The notes under the pieces: generated by a model
Databases searched by the model: none
What the model saw: only the letters and a program-made list of their open reading frames with translations
What the model was told of the DNA's origin: nothing
Part shown: in pieces, positions 55,824 through 63,910 of the stretch
Position numbering within the stretch: the first letter of the stretch is position 1
How the letters are laid out: every line of letters starts with the position of its first letter
Made by a program: the position numbers and the translations under genes
NCBI GenBank assembly: GCA_045599645.1
Contig: JAZRWI010000003.1
Coordinates: 30,221-94,220 of the forward strand
Direction of reading: 5' to 3'
DNA length: 64,000 nt
DNA from: RUG334 sp045599645
GTDB lineage: Bacteria > Muiribacteriota > Ozemobacteria > Ozemobacterales > Ozemobacteraceae

Positions 55824-58725
55824 AATAAAAACAATAAAAAGAGAAATAAATATTTCCAGATTACGTTTATGGATAATCTGGTTTCTTCTTATTGTTTTGC
55901 CATCAGCTTCAGGTTTACTAATATTTAAATTATTTAATAAAGAATACGCTTATTTTTCAAAAACTGAGCTCATATCAGATGGTTATAAAAAGATAGAAAA
56001 TTATAACTACATTATTTCCCCTGAAAATTATATGACTAGCCAGTTGCGTAATCTACAAGCCATTAATGCAGCTTTATCTCCTGAAATTATAAAATCAAAA
56101 ATAGACGGGCAATTATGTGGTGAAACAATGTTCTGCACGTTTTTTGATGAAAACATTGAAAAACTGACAACAATAAAAAGCAATAAATCGCTTAATGATA
56201 ACTTACGTATTCCACCAGCAGCATTAATAAAGAATCATATAAAAAATCTTGTTACTGAATTTAAAAATAATAAAAATACAAAAAAAATATCTGAATATCA
56301 GCACGCATTTGGACCGATTTTACAGCAGTTATACAAGACAGCAACTACAATAAATATTTCTATTGAAAAAATATCTAAGAATTTTTCAATAAAATACGGC
56401 GGCGAATTATATTTCGGACTTGGATGCTTTGAAAAATCAGAAAAAACAAATACTGGTTTCTTTTTTGTAATGCGTGGAGAAGATTTTAATTTCCGTGAAA
56501 TGCTTAACAGGCTTAATCGTGAATATCCAGACACCAGAATTATATTTAAAGAAATGGATTTTCCAAAATTATATGATAATCCAGAAAGATTTTATAGCGG
56601 TTTAACAACAGAAAACAACAAATTAAGTATTATTGCACCAGCCTCAATGGGCTTTTCAAGACATGTATTGCATAATGGAACCGAAAATTTTGATACACGT
56701 TTTAAGAAGCTTATGCCATTCATTGAATATTGTGTTCCTATTGAAAAACTTTATCAACAGCAAAATAATGATTATAAAAAATTCCAATTATTAGCATTAA
56801 TAATAATTATTTTTTCAGGTATATATTGCCTGCACATTCATTTGTTCGGCTTTGATAAAAGACTTAATTTCAAGCATAAAATATTATTATTAGCACTAAT
56901 AAGTAGTATTTTCCCTTTTACCTTATTCAGTATTTCTGTCTATACAATAAACCACTACAACAGATTTATAAATGAATTATCAGTAAAGCATCATGCCTCA
57001 ACAGGACTACAAATATCAAATCTACAATTAGAGCAAAGCATTACAAAAATAGAATCAGAATTTACAGAAATAGTAAATAATCTGACCACATTATTAAATA
57101 ATCATCCTGTATCTAAGGATACTATAGAAAGCTATCTCCAACATGCAGGCAATAGAGTTCCTGTCACAAGTCTGACATTATTCTTTAAAATATTACCTGA
57201 AGAATTAAAGGACAATTTATTAAAAGAAAGAATTTTCATACAATTTCCTGAAAGACTTTCATCTGATATGATGGATGAAAGCACAGATGCAACATTCAGC
57301 CAAATGCCAGTTCTAGCATTAGAAACAATAAATGATAACCAGGAAATTATTATAGACCGAGAGCGTAGAGACAGATTTTTTATTTGTGGAAAAGAAATCA
57401 GTGCGGAAGGAATCAAAAATTTTCTTCAAAATGACGGTAAATTAAATTTATTAATGAACGGTAACTCGCCGGTATGGTTTTCTTCACTTCAAATATCTGA
57501 TACAAGTTCCAATAATCAAAATATAATGGCTATATTAGTATCAAAACTGGAACCAAGACCCATTGTTGCGGCTTATATAGAAAACTCTTTTATAAAGCAG
57601 AAAAATTACAGGGAAATAGTAGGAAATTATGAAATAAATTATTCATTTTTACCTATTCCTACCAGCGGTTCAGCAGAATGTTGGAACGGGAGTGGTAGCA
57701 TATCTGAATCAGATAAAAAGCTTTGCCTTTCCAACCCAACAAACGAAATAATAAATGCGAACACAGATTCTGAATACAAACAGATCATAAAAAATACCAA
57801 CCAGCTTATTCCCCATCTAGCTGTGGCAATAATTACAGAAAGAAACAGCAGTAATGATAGTATTGTTCTTATAAGCACAATATTAACAGTGATTGTATTT
57901 CTTTCATTAATACTGTTTTTAACAAGCAAGTTGTTTGATTTGATGTTTGGTGAACCAGTAAATGCACTAGCAGCCAGCGCGATAGCCATAGCCAAGGGCG
58001 GTGAAGAATGGGAAGCCGAAATAAAGAGTGGAGACGAATTTGAAAATCTGAATAATGATTTCAAGCACTTAGTAACATCTTTGAAGGAACGAAATCTTTT
58101 AAAGACCTACTTATCTGAAGACGCTTTTTCAGATATTGAAGGGAATAGCAGCCTGAACCTCTTGCCTGGTGGTGAATACAAAGAGGCAACAATTGTTTTT
58201 TCTGCAATAAAGAATTACGAAGAACTTACAAGCAACATGACTGCTAACGATGTAATTAAGCTTTTAAGCCAATATATTTCAATAGGAGAGGAAGTTTCAA
58301 AAACCTTTGGTGGAAGTCTTGATAAAATACTAGGAGACACAATAATGCTAGTATTCAGAGACGAACCATCTAAAGAATCACATGGTTTGAGGGCCGCCAA
58401 AGCTGCCCTAGCCTTTGTAAAAAAAATAAAGGAATCAGGTATTCCTGGTCTTTATACCGGCATTGCTTCAGGCACAGTAATTTCAGGGAAAATAGGCTCA
58501 TATTCCGGGAAACTAGATTTCACTGTTATTGGAAATCCTGTTAATCTTGCAGCCAGACTTAAAGCAGAATCGAAAAAGAGTTCTAAGGATACTGGTATTA
58601 TAATTTCTGGTATGACTTTAAAGCTAATGAAGGGCTTAGGCCGTGTTACTTTTCTGAAAAGAGTATCAATAAAAGGAAAAGCTCGCAAATATAATATTTA
58701 CGAGCTTCAAAACCTACGAAATTAA
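55810..58725 (+). CDS. Membrane class III nucleotide cyclase, C2-like subunit (Asn/Arg kept, first metal Asp lost)
   Basis: 971 residues with the same layout as its neighbour: helices at about 17-40, 326-345, 357-380 and 685-708, HAMP-like linker, cyclase domain from about 790. The first metal Asp is replaced by Ala in VFSAIKNYEEL (A799), while the second is kept (LGDTIM, D843). K839 and D903 select ATP. N912 and R916 in VNLAARLK are intact. This is the pattern of the C2 half of animal adenylyl cyclases. The gene overlaps its partner by 14 bp, so both should be made together in equal amounts. Confidence 0.92.
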   Translation: MSNIEIKTIKREINISRLRLWIIWFLLIVLPSASGLLIFKLFNKEYAYFSKTELISDGYKKIENYNYIISPENYMTSQLRNLQAINAALSPEIIKSKIDGQLCGETMFCTFFDENIEKLTTIKSNKSLNDNLRIPPAALIKNHIKNLVTEFKNNKNTKKISEYQHAFGPILQQLYKTATTINISIEKISKNFSIKYGGELYFGLGCFEKSEKTNTGFFFVMRGEDFNFREMLNRLNREYPDTRIIFKEMDFPKLYDNPERFYSGLTTENNKLSIIAPASMGFSRHVLHNGTENFDTRFKKLMPFIEYCVPIEKLYQQQNNDYKKFQLLALIIIIFSGIYCLHIHLFGFDKRLNFKHKILLLALISSIFPFTLFSISVYTINHYNRFINELSVKHHASTGLQISNLQLEQSITKIESEFTEIVNNLTTLLNNHPVSKDTIESYLQHAGNRVPVTSLTLFFKILPEELKDNLLKERIFIQFPERLSSDMMDESTDATFSQMPVLALETINDNQEIIIDRERRDRFFICGKEISAEGIKNFLQNDGKLNLLMNGNSPVWFSSLQISDTSSNNQNIMAILVSKLEPRPIVAAYIENSFIKQKNYREIVGNYEINYSFLPIPTSGSAECWNGSGSISESDKKLCLSNPTNEIINANTDSEYKQIIKNTNQLIPHLAVAIITERNSSNDSIVLISTILTVIVFLSLILFLTSKLFDLMFGEPVNALAASAIAIAKGGEEWEAEIKSGDEFENLNNDFKHLVTSLKERNLLKTYLSEDAFSDIEGNSSLNLLPGGEYKEATIVFSAIKNYEELTSNMTANDVIKLLSQYISIGEEVSKTFGGSLDKILGDTIMLVFRDEPSKESHGLRAAKAALAFVKKIKESGIPGLYTGIASGTVISGKIGSYSGKLDFTVIGNPVNLAARLKAESKKSSKDTGIIISGMTLKLMKGLGRVTFLKRVSIKGKARKYNIYELQNLRN

Positions 58726-58727
58726 AT

Positions 58728-58747
58728 TAGCTTCAACAAAGAAGCTA
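58728..58747. terminator. Short hairpin between convergent genes
   Basis: 7-bp stem TAGCTTC/GAAGCTA with a 6-nt loop between the cyclase stop and the DUF1963 stop; weak T-rich flanks on both sides. Confidence 0.5.
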
Positions 58748-58751
58748 TTTA

Positions 58752-59531
58752 TTAGAAGCACTGCATTTCAATAGCGAATTTATCTTTATGCTTAGGGCAT
58801 CTGAAAACATACAAGCAACCAGCATCGCCAAACATCAGATTAACAGCGTCTTCAGAATCAATCTGGCAAGCAAGTTCCACTTCGCCATCACATTCCGGGC
58901 ATACCTGGCTTCCTTCGCCCTGAATCCAAACAGGATAACCGCCAATAGTTGTAGAAGGTTCCATTAAGCAGCCTATTTCATTACCAGCATCTTCATAGGC
59001 GCTCATTGGATCTTCGCAGTCAATTTCTTCGCAAAGTTCAGCAATATTTGGGAAATTGCTTTCCGCTGTTTCGTAATCTGGAAGGACGAAAACCCTGCTA
59101 AGTGCACAGGCAGTTGGTTTGAGAGTCTTGCTTACGTTTTCATTAAATTCGACAAATTTTGAAGCATCTGGATTTTCATGAGTTACAACAACCCACTGAC
59201 CTTTTTCTTCTTCAGGTCTTCCGATAGGAGTGCAATCAAAGCAATAATATACAGAGTGAAGTGCTCCGCATGGCTTCATGTCTTTATCGTAAGAATCACG
59301 GAACTGGAATATGAAATTCATTGGCTTTCCACAGCCTTCACAAACGGGAGCCTTATCACCAGCTTCAGCATAAGCCGGACCACCAAATCTGGTATCTGCA
59401 GCCTGGGATTTATCAAATCCATTCTTTGCAGGCATAACACGAATACATTCTTTTTTTAGCATATTCAATGCCTTTTTAAGTCTATCTTCTGCTGATACTT
59501 CTACTTTAACAATTTTCATATTCTTGTCCAT
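58752..59531 (-). CDS. DUF1963/YwqG-like protein
   Basis: 259 residues, soluble. Typical DUF1963 traits are the start with FGGPAYAEA, PMNFIFQFRDS, a central run of aromatic strands and IGGYPVWIQ. Three Cys pairs (CEGCGKPM, YYCFDC, CPECDG) probably bind structural zinc. The role of this family is not known. GAGGGA precedes the ATG. It follows the SnoaL-like gene by 23 nt, forming a two-gene operon. Confidence 0.8.
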   Translation of the reverse strand: MDKNMKIVKVEVSAEDRLKKALNMLKKECIRVMPAKNGFDKSQAADTRFGGPAYAEAGDKAPVCEGCGKPMNFIFQFRDSYDKDMKPCGALHSVYYCFDCTPIGRPEEEKGQWVVVTHENPDASKFVEFNENVSKTLKPTACALSRVFVLPDYETAESNFPNIAELCEEIDCEDPMSAYEDAGNEIGCLMEPSTTIGGYPVWIQGEGSQVCPECDGEVELACQIDSEDAVNLMFGDAGCLYVFRCPKHKDKFAIEMQCF

Positions 59532-59554
59532 AATTTTCCCTCTTTCAATAAAGG

Positions 59555-59926
59555 TTAATTCGGCATAGGACCGAAATGTTCAACAATAATCTTCCATTTA
59601 TCATCAGTGCAAACCCAAGTTAAGCTACCGCGTCCAGGAGTGGTAAAACGTTTCCCTTGGATTGTTCCTGTCCACACATATTCAAAAGTGCACGTGGCAA
59701 CGCTGTCTGTTTGGTAATTCCAAGTCAGCTTATCTACTTCAAAAGTCTCGTCTTTAATCATTGAGAAGGTATTCTGCAAAATCATCTTAATCTGGAACAT
59801 TCCATAATAAGACCCTTCTCTAAAAAAAACAGTCGCGTCGTCATGGAAAAAAGCTATCGCAGACTCAAAATTCTGTGAAGCTAATGCGTCTAAGTAATCT
59901 TTAAATATTTCTTGTATATTTTTCAT
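59555..59926 (-). CDS. SnoaL/NTF2-like protein
   Basis: 123 residues from the ATG at 59926; an upstream in-frame TTG at 59962 lies in the -35 box of the promoter and is rejected. The fold is seen as an N-terminal helix with DYLDALASQNFESAIAFFHD followed by curved beta strands ending WKIIVEHFGPMP. NTF2-like proteins act as small ligand-binding or isomerase modules; no catalytic residue can be assigned. The promoter -10 ends 7 nt before this ATG and no ribosome site is present, so a leaderless mRNA is predicted. Confidence 0.8.
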   Translation of the reverse strand: MKNIQEIFKDYLDALASQNFESAIAFFHDDATVFFREGSYYGMFQIKMILQNTFSMIKDETFEVDKLTWNYQTDSVATCTFEYVWTGTIQGKRFTTPGRGSLTWVCTDDKWKIIVEHFGPMPN

Positions 59927-59933
59927 AACAAAT

Positions 59934-59962
59934 AGACTAGCAATAACTTTAAAAATGGTCAA
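59934..59962 (-). promoter_or_regulatory. Leaderless promoter of the SnoaL-like gene
   Basis: On the minus strand TTGACC (59962-59957), 17-bp spacer, TAGTCT (59939-59934), then 7 nt and the ATG at 59926. Confidence 0.55.
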
Positions 59963-59979
59963 TATATTAAAAAAAATAG

Positions 59980-60008
59980 TTGAGATTATTCGCTAAAAGT
60001 AGCAAAAT
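59980..60008 (+). promoter_or_regulatory. Candidate leaderless promoter of the GGDEF gene
   Basis: TTGAGA at 59980-59985, 17-bp spacer, CAAAAT at 60003-60008, then 7 nt and the ATG at 60016. The -10 is weaker, but the geometry equals that of two other promoters here. Confidence 0.45.
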
Positions 60009-60015
60009 CAATAAT

Positions 60016-62223
60016 ATGGAACAGCAACAATCAAATAAAAATACTGGTTTTTTCAAATATCTGAATAGCATTAAGACCAAACTGGTTTTAAGCTTTTTAA
60101 TCATATCTCTGATACCTCTTTACGGTTTAAGTAAGTATATGCTTACGAAAGCCACAGGAGACTTATCAAAGGTCATAGTAAGCAATTCACTGGCGCATGC
60201 GCGCAAAGCTTCTATCGACATGAATGCTTTCATAAGTCATCAACTTGACATAATAAAGCCATTGATAAACAGTGAAGCAGCGAAGAATCCGCGTAGTGAC
60301 GGATTTAAAAAGCTTATTGAAGAATTTGACAATCAATACCTGACTATTGAAAAAATCCTGGTTATGGATATGTATGGTCAGCTGTTGAGTGTTTCAAACA
60401 ATACTTCTACCTCTCAATACACAAATGTAGCAGATATAACAGACAAATTAATAAATAGAAGCTATATTCTGTATAATGGTCACAATCATACCGGTAACAA
60501 ACGCGACAACATAAACCTCATTACAAAAATCAACGAAAACGATAAAGAAAATGCTGCTCTGGTTTTCGTTGAACTGAATATGTTGCAGTTCATGAATATC
60601 CTTTCAGATAACGTTGTAGGAAACAGCACTCATGCTTATATCCTTGACGAAAAGAACGAACCGGCCTTATATTTTCCAGAGGACTGTGTTGCCTCTGATA
60701 TATCCATGTTAAGAAAGCAGATTGAAGGCTTTGATTATGGTGTATTCAACATCAATTCACCTAAGCTTGAGAAACAGCTTTTAGCAACATATCTTCCTGT
60801 TGTAGCGCAGAACGGTTGGAAAATACTGTTCATGCAGAATCAGGAAGAAGTTTATGAATTAGTTGAGCTTTTTAAAGGCAATATCAGATGGATTATTATA
60901 ATTGTTCTTATCGTAGCAGTTATAATAGCTCTCATCATTTCCCAAAACATTTCATTGCCTATACTTCAGGTTACCAAAGGCACCAACGAATTAGCAGCAG
61001 GTCGTTATGATGTAAGAATCAAAATCAAGAATTCTGACGAAGTAGGACAACTGGCCAATAACTTCAACTTTATGGCTGACAGCCTGGCCACGAAGATGGA
61101 AGAATTAAGAATAGCTTATCAGGATCTTCAGGACAAAGCAGACTTAATCACTCAAAAGAATCGCGACCTTGACCGCAAGGTATTTGAAACCACAACCCTC
61201 TATAAGATTTCCCAAATGATGAGCGAAGTAGGTTTGAACATCGACAGACTCCTAGATATTATCATTGAAAAGTCTATTGAAGCAGCCAGAGCAACAAGGG
61301 GTTCACTTATGCTTCTTGACGACGCTCAGGAATATCTTGAAGTTGAACGTGTATTGATGTGGGACGAAGCATTAGGCCGCCCTGTTCCAATAACAAATTT
61401 CCAGAAAAATGTAAAAATTAAACCAGGTGAAGGTATTGCCGGTAAGGTTCTTGTTACCAATGAAATGCTCATTATCAATGAACCTGAAAACGATCCAAAC
61501 TTTAAGCAGTTTGACAGTAACGAACGTTTTATTCAGAATATTTGCTGTATTCCATTAAAGGTTAACAACATTACCTTTGGTGTAATCAATATCGTTGATA
61601 GAATAGACGGTACACCTTTTGAAAAGCGTGATACAGACTTGTTGCTGGCCATGGTAAATCAGGCTGCAATCATCCTTGATAATACCAAGCTCTTCAAGCT
61701 TTCTATTACAGATGGTTTAACAGGTCTATATCTTGTAAGACACTTCAAGAACAGACTTGCAAACGAAGAAAAACGTGCTAAACGTTACAAAAAGATATTC
61801 TCAATACTCTTCTTTGATATTGACCACTTTAAGAAATTTAACGACACCTATGGCCACGCTATTGGTGACGAAGTTCTTAAGCAGGTTGCTACAATATTCA
61901 AGAGTTCTCTCCGCGAAGGCATTGACTTGGCAGCCAGATACGGCGGTGAAGAAATGATAGCACTTCTTCCAGAAACAGATGCGAAGGGTGCCTACATAGT
62001 CGCCGAAAGACTCAGAAATGCAATAGCAGAGCACAAATTTACGGGCTACAAAACTTCATTGCATGTTACTATCAGTATTGGTATCAGTTCATTCCCAGAT
62101 AGCGATCAGAACATGGATGAGCTTATAAGAAAAGCTGATACAGCACTTTATCAGAGTAAAGAAAATGGTAGAAATAAAACCACCATTTATTCAAATGAAA
62201 TGGGGGTTGTTTCAGAAAAATGA
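60016..62223 (+). CDS. Diguanylate cyclase with Cache-like, HAMP and GAF domains
   Basis: 735 residues from the ATG at 60016; a TTG 36 nt upstream falls in the promoter. Membrane helices at about 22-42 and 293-315 enclose a Cache-like periplasmic domain. A HAMP (about 316-370), a GAF (about 400-555) and a GGDEF domain follow. The active site is GGEEM at 643-647 (GGDEF variant) with FDIDHFKKFNDTYGHAIGDE upstream. The inhibitory RxxD is not in register. It should make c-di-GMP, which the PilZ chemoreceptor and MshEN ATPases of the window could read. It overlaps the TAXI gene by ATGA. Confidence 0.92.
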   Translation: MEQQQSNKNTGFFKYLNSIKTKLVLSFLIISLIPLYGLSKYMLTKATGDLSKVIVSNSLAHARKASIDMNAFISHQLDIIKPLINSEAAKNPRSDGFKKLIEEFDNQYLTIEKILVMDMYGQLLSVSNNTSTSQYTNVADITDKLINRSYILYNGHNHTGNKRDNINLITKINENDKENAALVFVELNMLQFMNILSDNVVGNSTHAYILDEKNEPALYFPEDCVASDISMLRKQIEGFDYGVFNINSPKLEKQLLATYLPVVAQNGWKILFMQNQEEVYELVELFKGNIRWIIIIVLIVAVIIALIISQNISLPILQVTKGTNELAAGRYDVRIKIKNSDEVGQLANNFNFMADSLATKMEELRIAYQDLQDKADLITQKNRDLDRKVFETTTLYKISQMMSEVGLNIDRLLDIIIEKSIEAARATRGSLMLLDDAQEYLEVERVLMWDEALGRPVPITNFQKNVKIKPGEGIAGKVLVTNEMLIINEPENDPNFKQFDSNERFIQNICCIPLKVNNITFGVINIVDRIDGTPFEKRDTDLLLAMVNQAAIILDNTKLFKLSITDGLTGLYLVRHFKNRLANEEKRAKRYKKIFSILFFDIDHFKKFNDTYGHAIGDEVLKQVATIFKSSLREGIDLAARYGGEEMIALLPETDAKGAYIVAERLRNAIAEHKFTGYKTSLHVTISIGISSFPDSDQNMDELIRKADTALYQSKENGRNKTTIYSNEMGVVSEK

Positions 62224-63215
62224 GAAGCAAAGTATTAAATTCCATATTAGGCCTTTTATTAGCAATAATCTGTGTTACAAGTAATGTAGCAATAGCAGAA
62301 GAACCAGATACCCAAATAAATAAGATAATTGATTTTCTTGCATTTGGCACAGGTTCAACTACAGGAACCTATTTCCCATTGGGTAATGCTTTTGGCAACA
62401 TCTGGACCCAGAAGTCAAAAACAATGAATGTAATGACTACCTCTACTAATGGTTCTTACGAAAATATTGAACTTCTTAGAAATCATGAAATCAATATTGC
62501 CATTGCTCAAAGTGATATTGTAACTGCTGCATTAAATGGTACAGGAAACTTCGAAGGTCGAAAATATGAAGATTTGAAAGTATTGATGGCACTATATCCG
62601 GAAGTTATTCAAATTGTCGTTCCAGCAAGTTCACAAGCTAAAACAATAAGCGATTTAAAGAACTGCAGAATCAATGTCGGTCCTTCAAACAGCGGTAACG
62701 CTTTAACAGCGGTAGAACTGCTTGCAACCTTGGATTTACCGGAAAGCGATTATACCAAAGTCAATCTTAGCTATGATGAAGCCATTCAAGCAATGGAAAA
62801 AGCAGAATGTGACGCTACAATAATAATCGCAGGTATTCCAACAAAAGCGGTCATAGAGCTAAAAAAACGTATTCCAGTTAGAATTATTGATATATCTCTA
62901 CAAACAGTAGTTCAAACAGTTAACAAGCTGCCATATCTCTCAGCATTTACTATTTCAGATGACGTATATGGTATTGATGATAAAAGCATCAGTACAGTAG
63001 CAGTCATGGCATTATTGATTGCTAATAAAGACTTAAAAGATGAAATGGCTTATGATTTAACTAAGATGATTTTTGATAATATCGATTATCTCAAAATAAT
63101 TCACGAAAGAGCCAGGGACTTGTCTATTAAAAACGCTCTTAGAGGGATTAAACCTGAAAATTTGCATCCAGGTTCAGCGAAATATTTAAACGAAGCTAAG
63201 GCCCAGATAAGATAA
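62220..63215 (+). CDS. TAXI-family TRAP solute-binding protein
   Basis: 331 residues. Signal peptide to about residue 24 (VAIAEE), then the TAXI pattern LAFGTGSTTGTYFPLGNAFG, INIAIAQSDIV, NVGPSNSGNALTA and CDATIIIAGIP. TAXI proteins bind small substrates (glutamate, dicarboxylates and others) for TRAP transporters. No DctM-type permease follows, so this one may instead feed the GGDEF protein, whose gene overlaps it by ATGA. Periplasmic location is expected. Confidence 0.9.
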   Translation: MRSKVLNSILGLLLAIICVTSNVAIAEEPDTQINKIIDFLAFGTGSTTGTYFPLGNAFGNIWTQKSKTMNVMTTSTNGSYENIELLRNHEINIAIAQSDIVTAALNGTGNFEGRKYEDLKVLMALYPEVIQIVVPASSQAKTISDLKNCRINVGPSNSGNALTAVELLATLDLPESDYTKVNLSYDEAIQAMEKAECDATIIIAGIPTKAVIELKKRIPVRIIDISLQTVVQTVNKLPYLSAFTISDDVYGIDDKSISTVAVMALLIANKDLKDEMAYDLTKMIFDNIDYLKIIHERARDLSIKNALRGIKPENLHPGSAKYLNEAKAQIR

Positions 63216-63258
63216 GATTATAGCTTGAAAGCCAAAAGTTTGAAAGCAGAACATCTTT

Positions 63259-63325
63259 CATAATTCATAATGCATAATGCATAATTCATAATGCATAATT
63301 CATAATGCATAATTTATAATGCATT
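63259..63325. repeat. Short tandem repeats of CATAATGCATAATT type
   Basis: Degenerate 7- to 14-bp units made of TAATTCA and TAATGCA. The same motif recurs at 63433-63447 and 63569-63597 as spacer between the larger repeats. No coding potential. Confidence 0.85.
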
Positions 63326-63432
63326 ATTTTTTGTTTTGTTTTGCTACTGTTTCACCAAGTCTGTGCTAAAGCCTAAATTGAGAATTGAAAATTGATAATG
63401 GATAATGGAAAATTTTTTCTCGGCTGATAGCT
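63326..63432. repeat. 107-bp repeat, copy 1
   Basis: Begins ATTTTTTGTTTTGTTTTGCT and ends TCGGCTGATAGCT. Copies 2 and 3 follow at 63448 and 63598. Confidence 0.9.
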
Positions 63433-63447
63433 AATGCATAATGCATA

Positions 63448-63554
63448 ATTTTTTGTTTTGTTTTGCTACTGTTTCACCAAGTCTGTGCTAAAGCCTAAAT
63501 TGAGAATTGAAAATTGATAATGGATAATGGATAATTTTTTCTCGGCTGATAGCT
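63448..63554. repeat. 107-bp repeat, copy 2
   Basis: Differs from copy 1 only near its end (GGATAATTTTTT in place of GGAAAATTTTTT), so duplication is recent. Confidence 0.9.
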
Positions 63555-63597
63555 GGTGGCCGATAGCTAATGCATAATGCATAATTCATAATGCATA

Positions 63598-63710
63598 ATT
63601 TTTTGTTTTGTTTTGCTACTGTTTCACCAAGTCTGTGCTAAAGCCTAAATTGAGAATTGAAAATTGATAATTGATAATTGATAATGGAAATTTTTTTCTC
63701 GGCTGATAGC
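63598..63710. repeat. 107-bp repeat, copy 3 (113 bp)
   Basis: As the others with 6 extra bases in the GATAATT part and a final C; followed by a GGTGGCCGGTAGCT tail related to the one after copy 2 (63555-63568). Confidence 0.88.
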
Positions 63711-63810
63711 CGGTGGCCGGTAGCTGTAAGCGGCTGTTCGGCCTGCTTATCGGTGAGAATCTTTTTTTTACATTTTGGATTAGCAGTGTGATTCTATAGC
63801 CCGCATTCGT

Positions 63811-63850
63811 CACAGCTTCGCTGTGCCACCTTCCCCCTAAAGGAGGAAGG
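63811..63850. repeat. Double-hairpin intergenic element
   Basis: CACAGC-TTC-GCTGTG (63811-63825) followed by an imperfect 10-bp inverted repeat CCTTCCCCCT/AGGAGGAAGG (63829-63850). Sequences of this kind are dispersed in many gut bacterial genomes; that link is from memory. Bases 63726-63810 show nothing else recognisable. Confidence 0.6.
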
Positions 63851-63875
63851 ATTTTTAGAGAATTACTAAAATAGA

Positions 63876-63906
63876 AAAGAGCCGAAGCTTTAGACTTCGG
63901 CTCTTT
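63876..63906 (-). terminator. Terminator of the rRNA operon
   Basis: 12-bp perfect stem AAAGAGCCGAAG/CTTCGGCTCTTT with a 7-nt loop, just downstream of the 5S rRNA on the minus strand, T-rich after it. Confidence 0.88.
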
Positions 63907-63910
63907 ATAG

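Noticed and set aside
59962..59980. TTG starts for the SnoaL-like and GGDEF genes
   Set aside because: Both TTG codons belong to the -35 boxes of the divergent promoters; ATG codons follow at fitting distance.
63259..63710. Possible CRISPR array
   Set aside because: Repeat units touch or are spaced by other repeats, are 107 bp or 7-14 bp long, and there are no unique spacers or cas genes.
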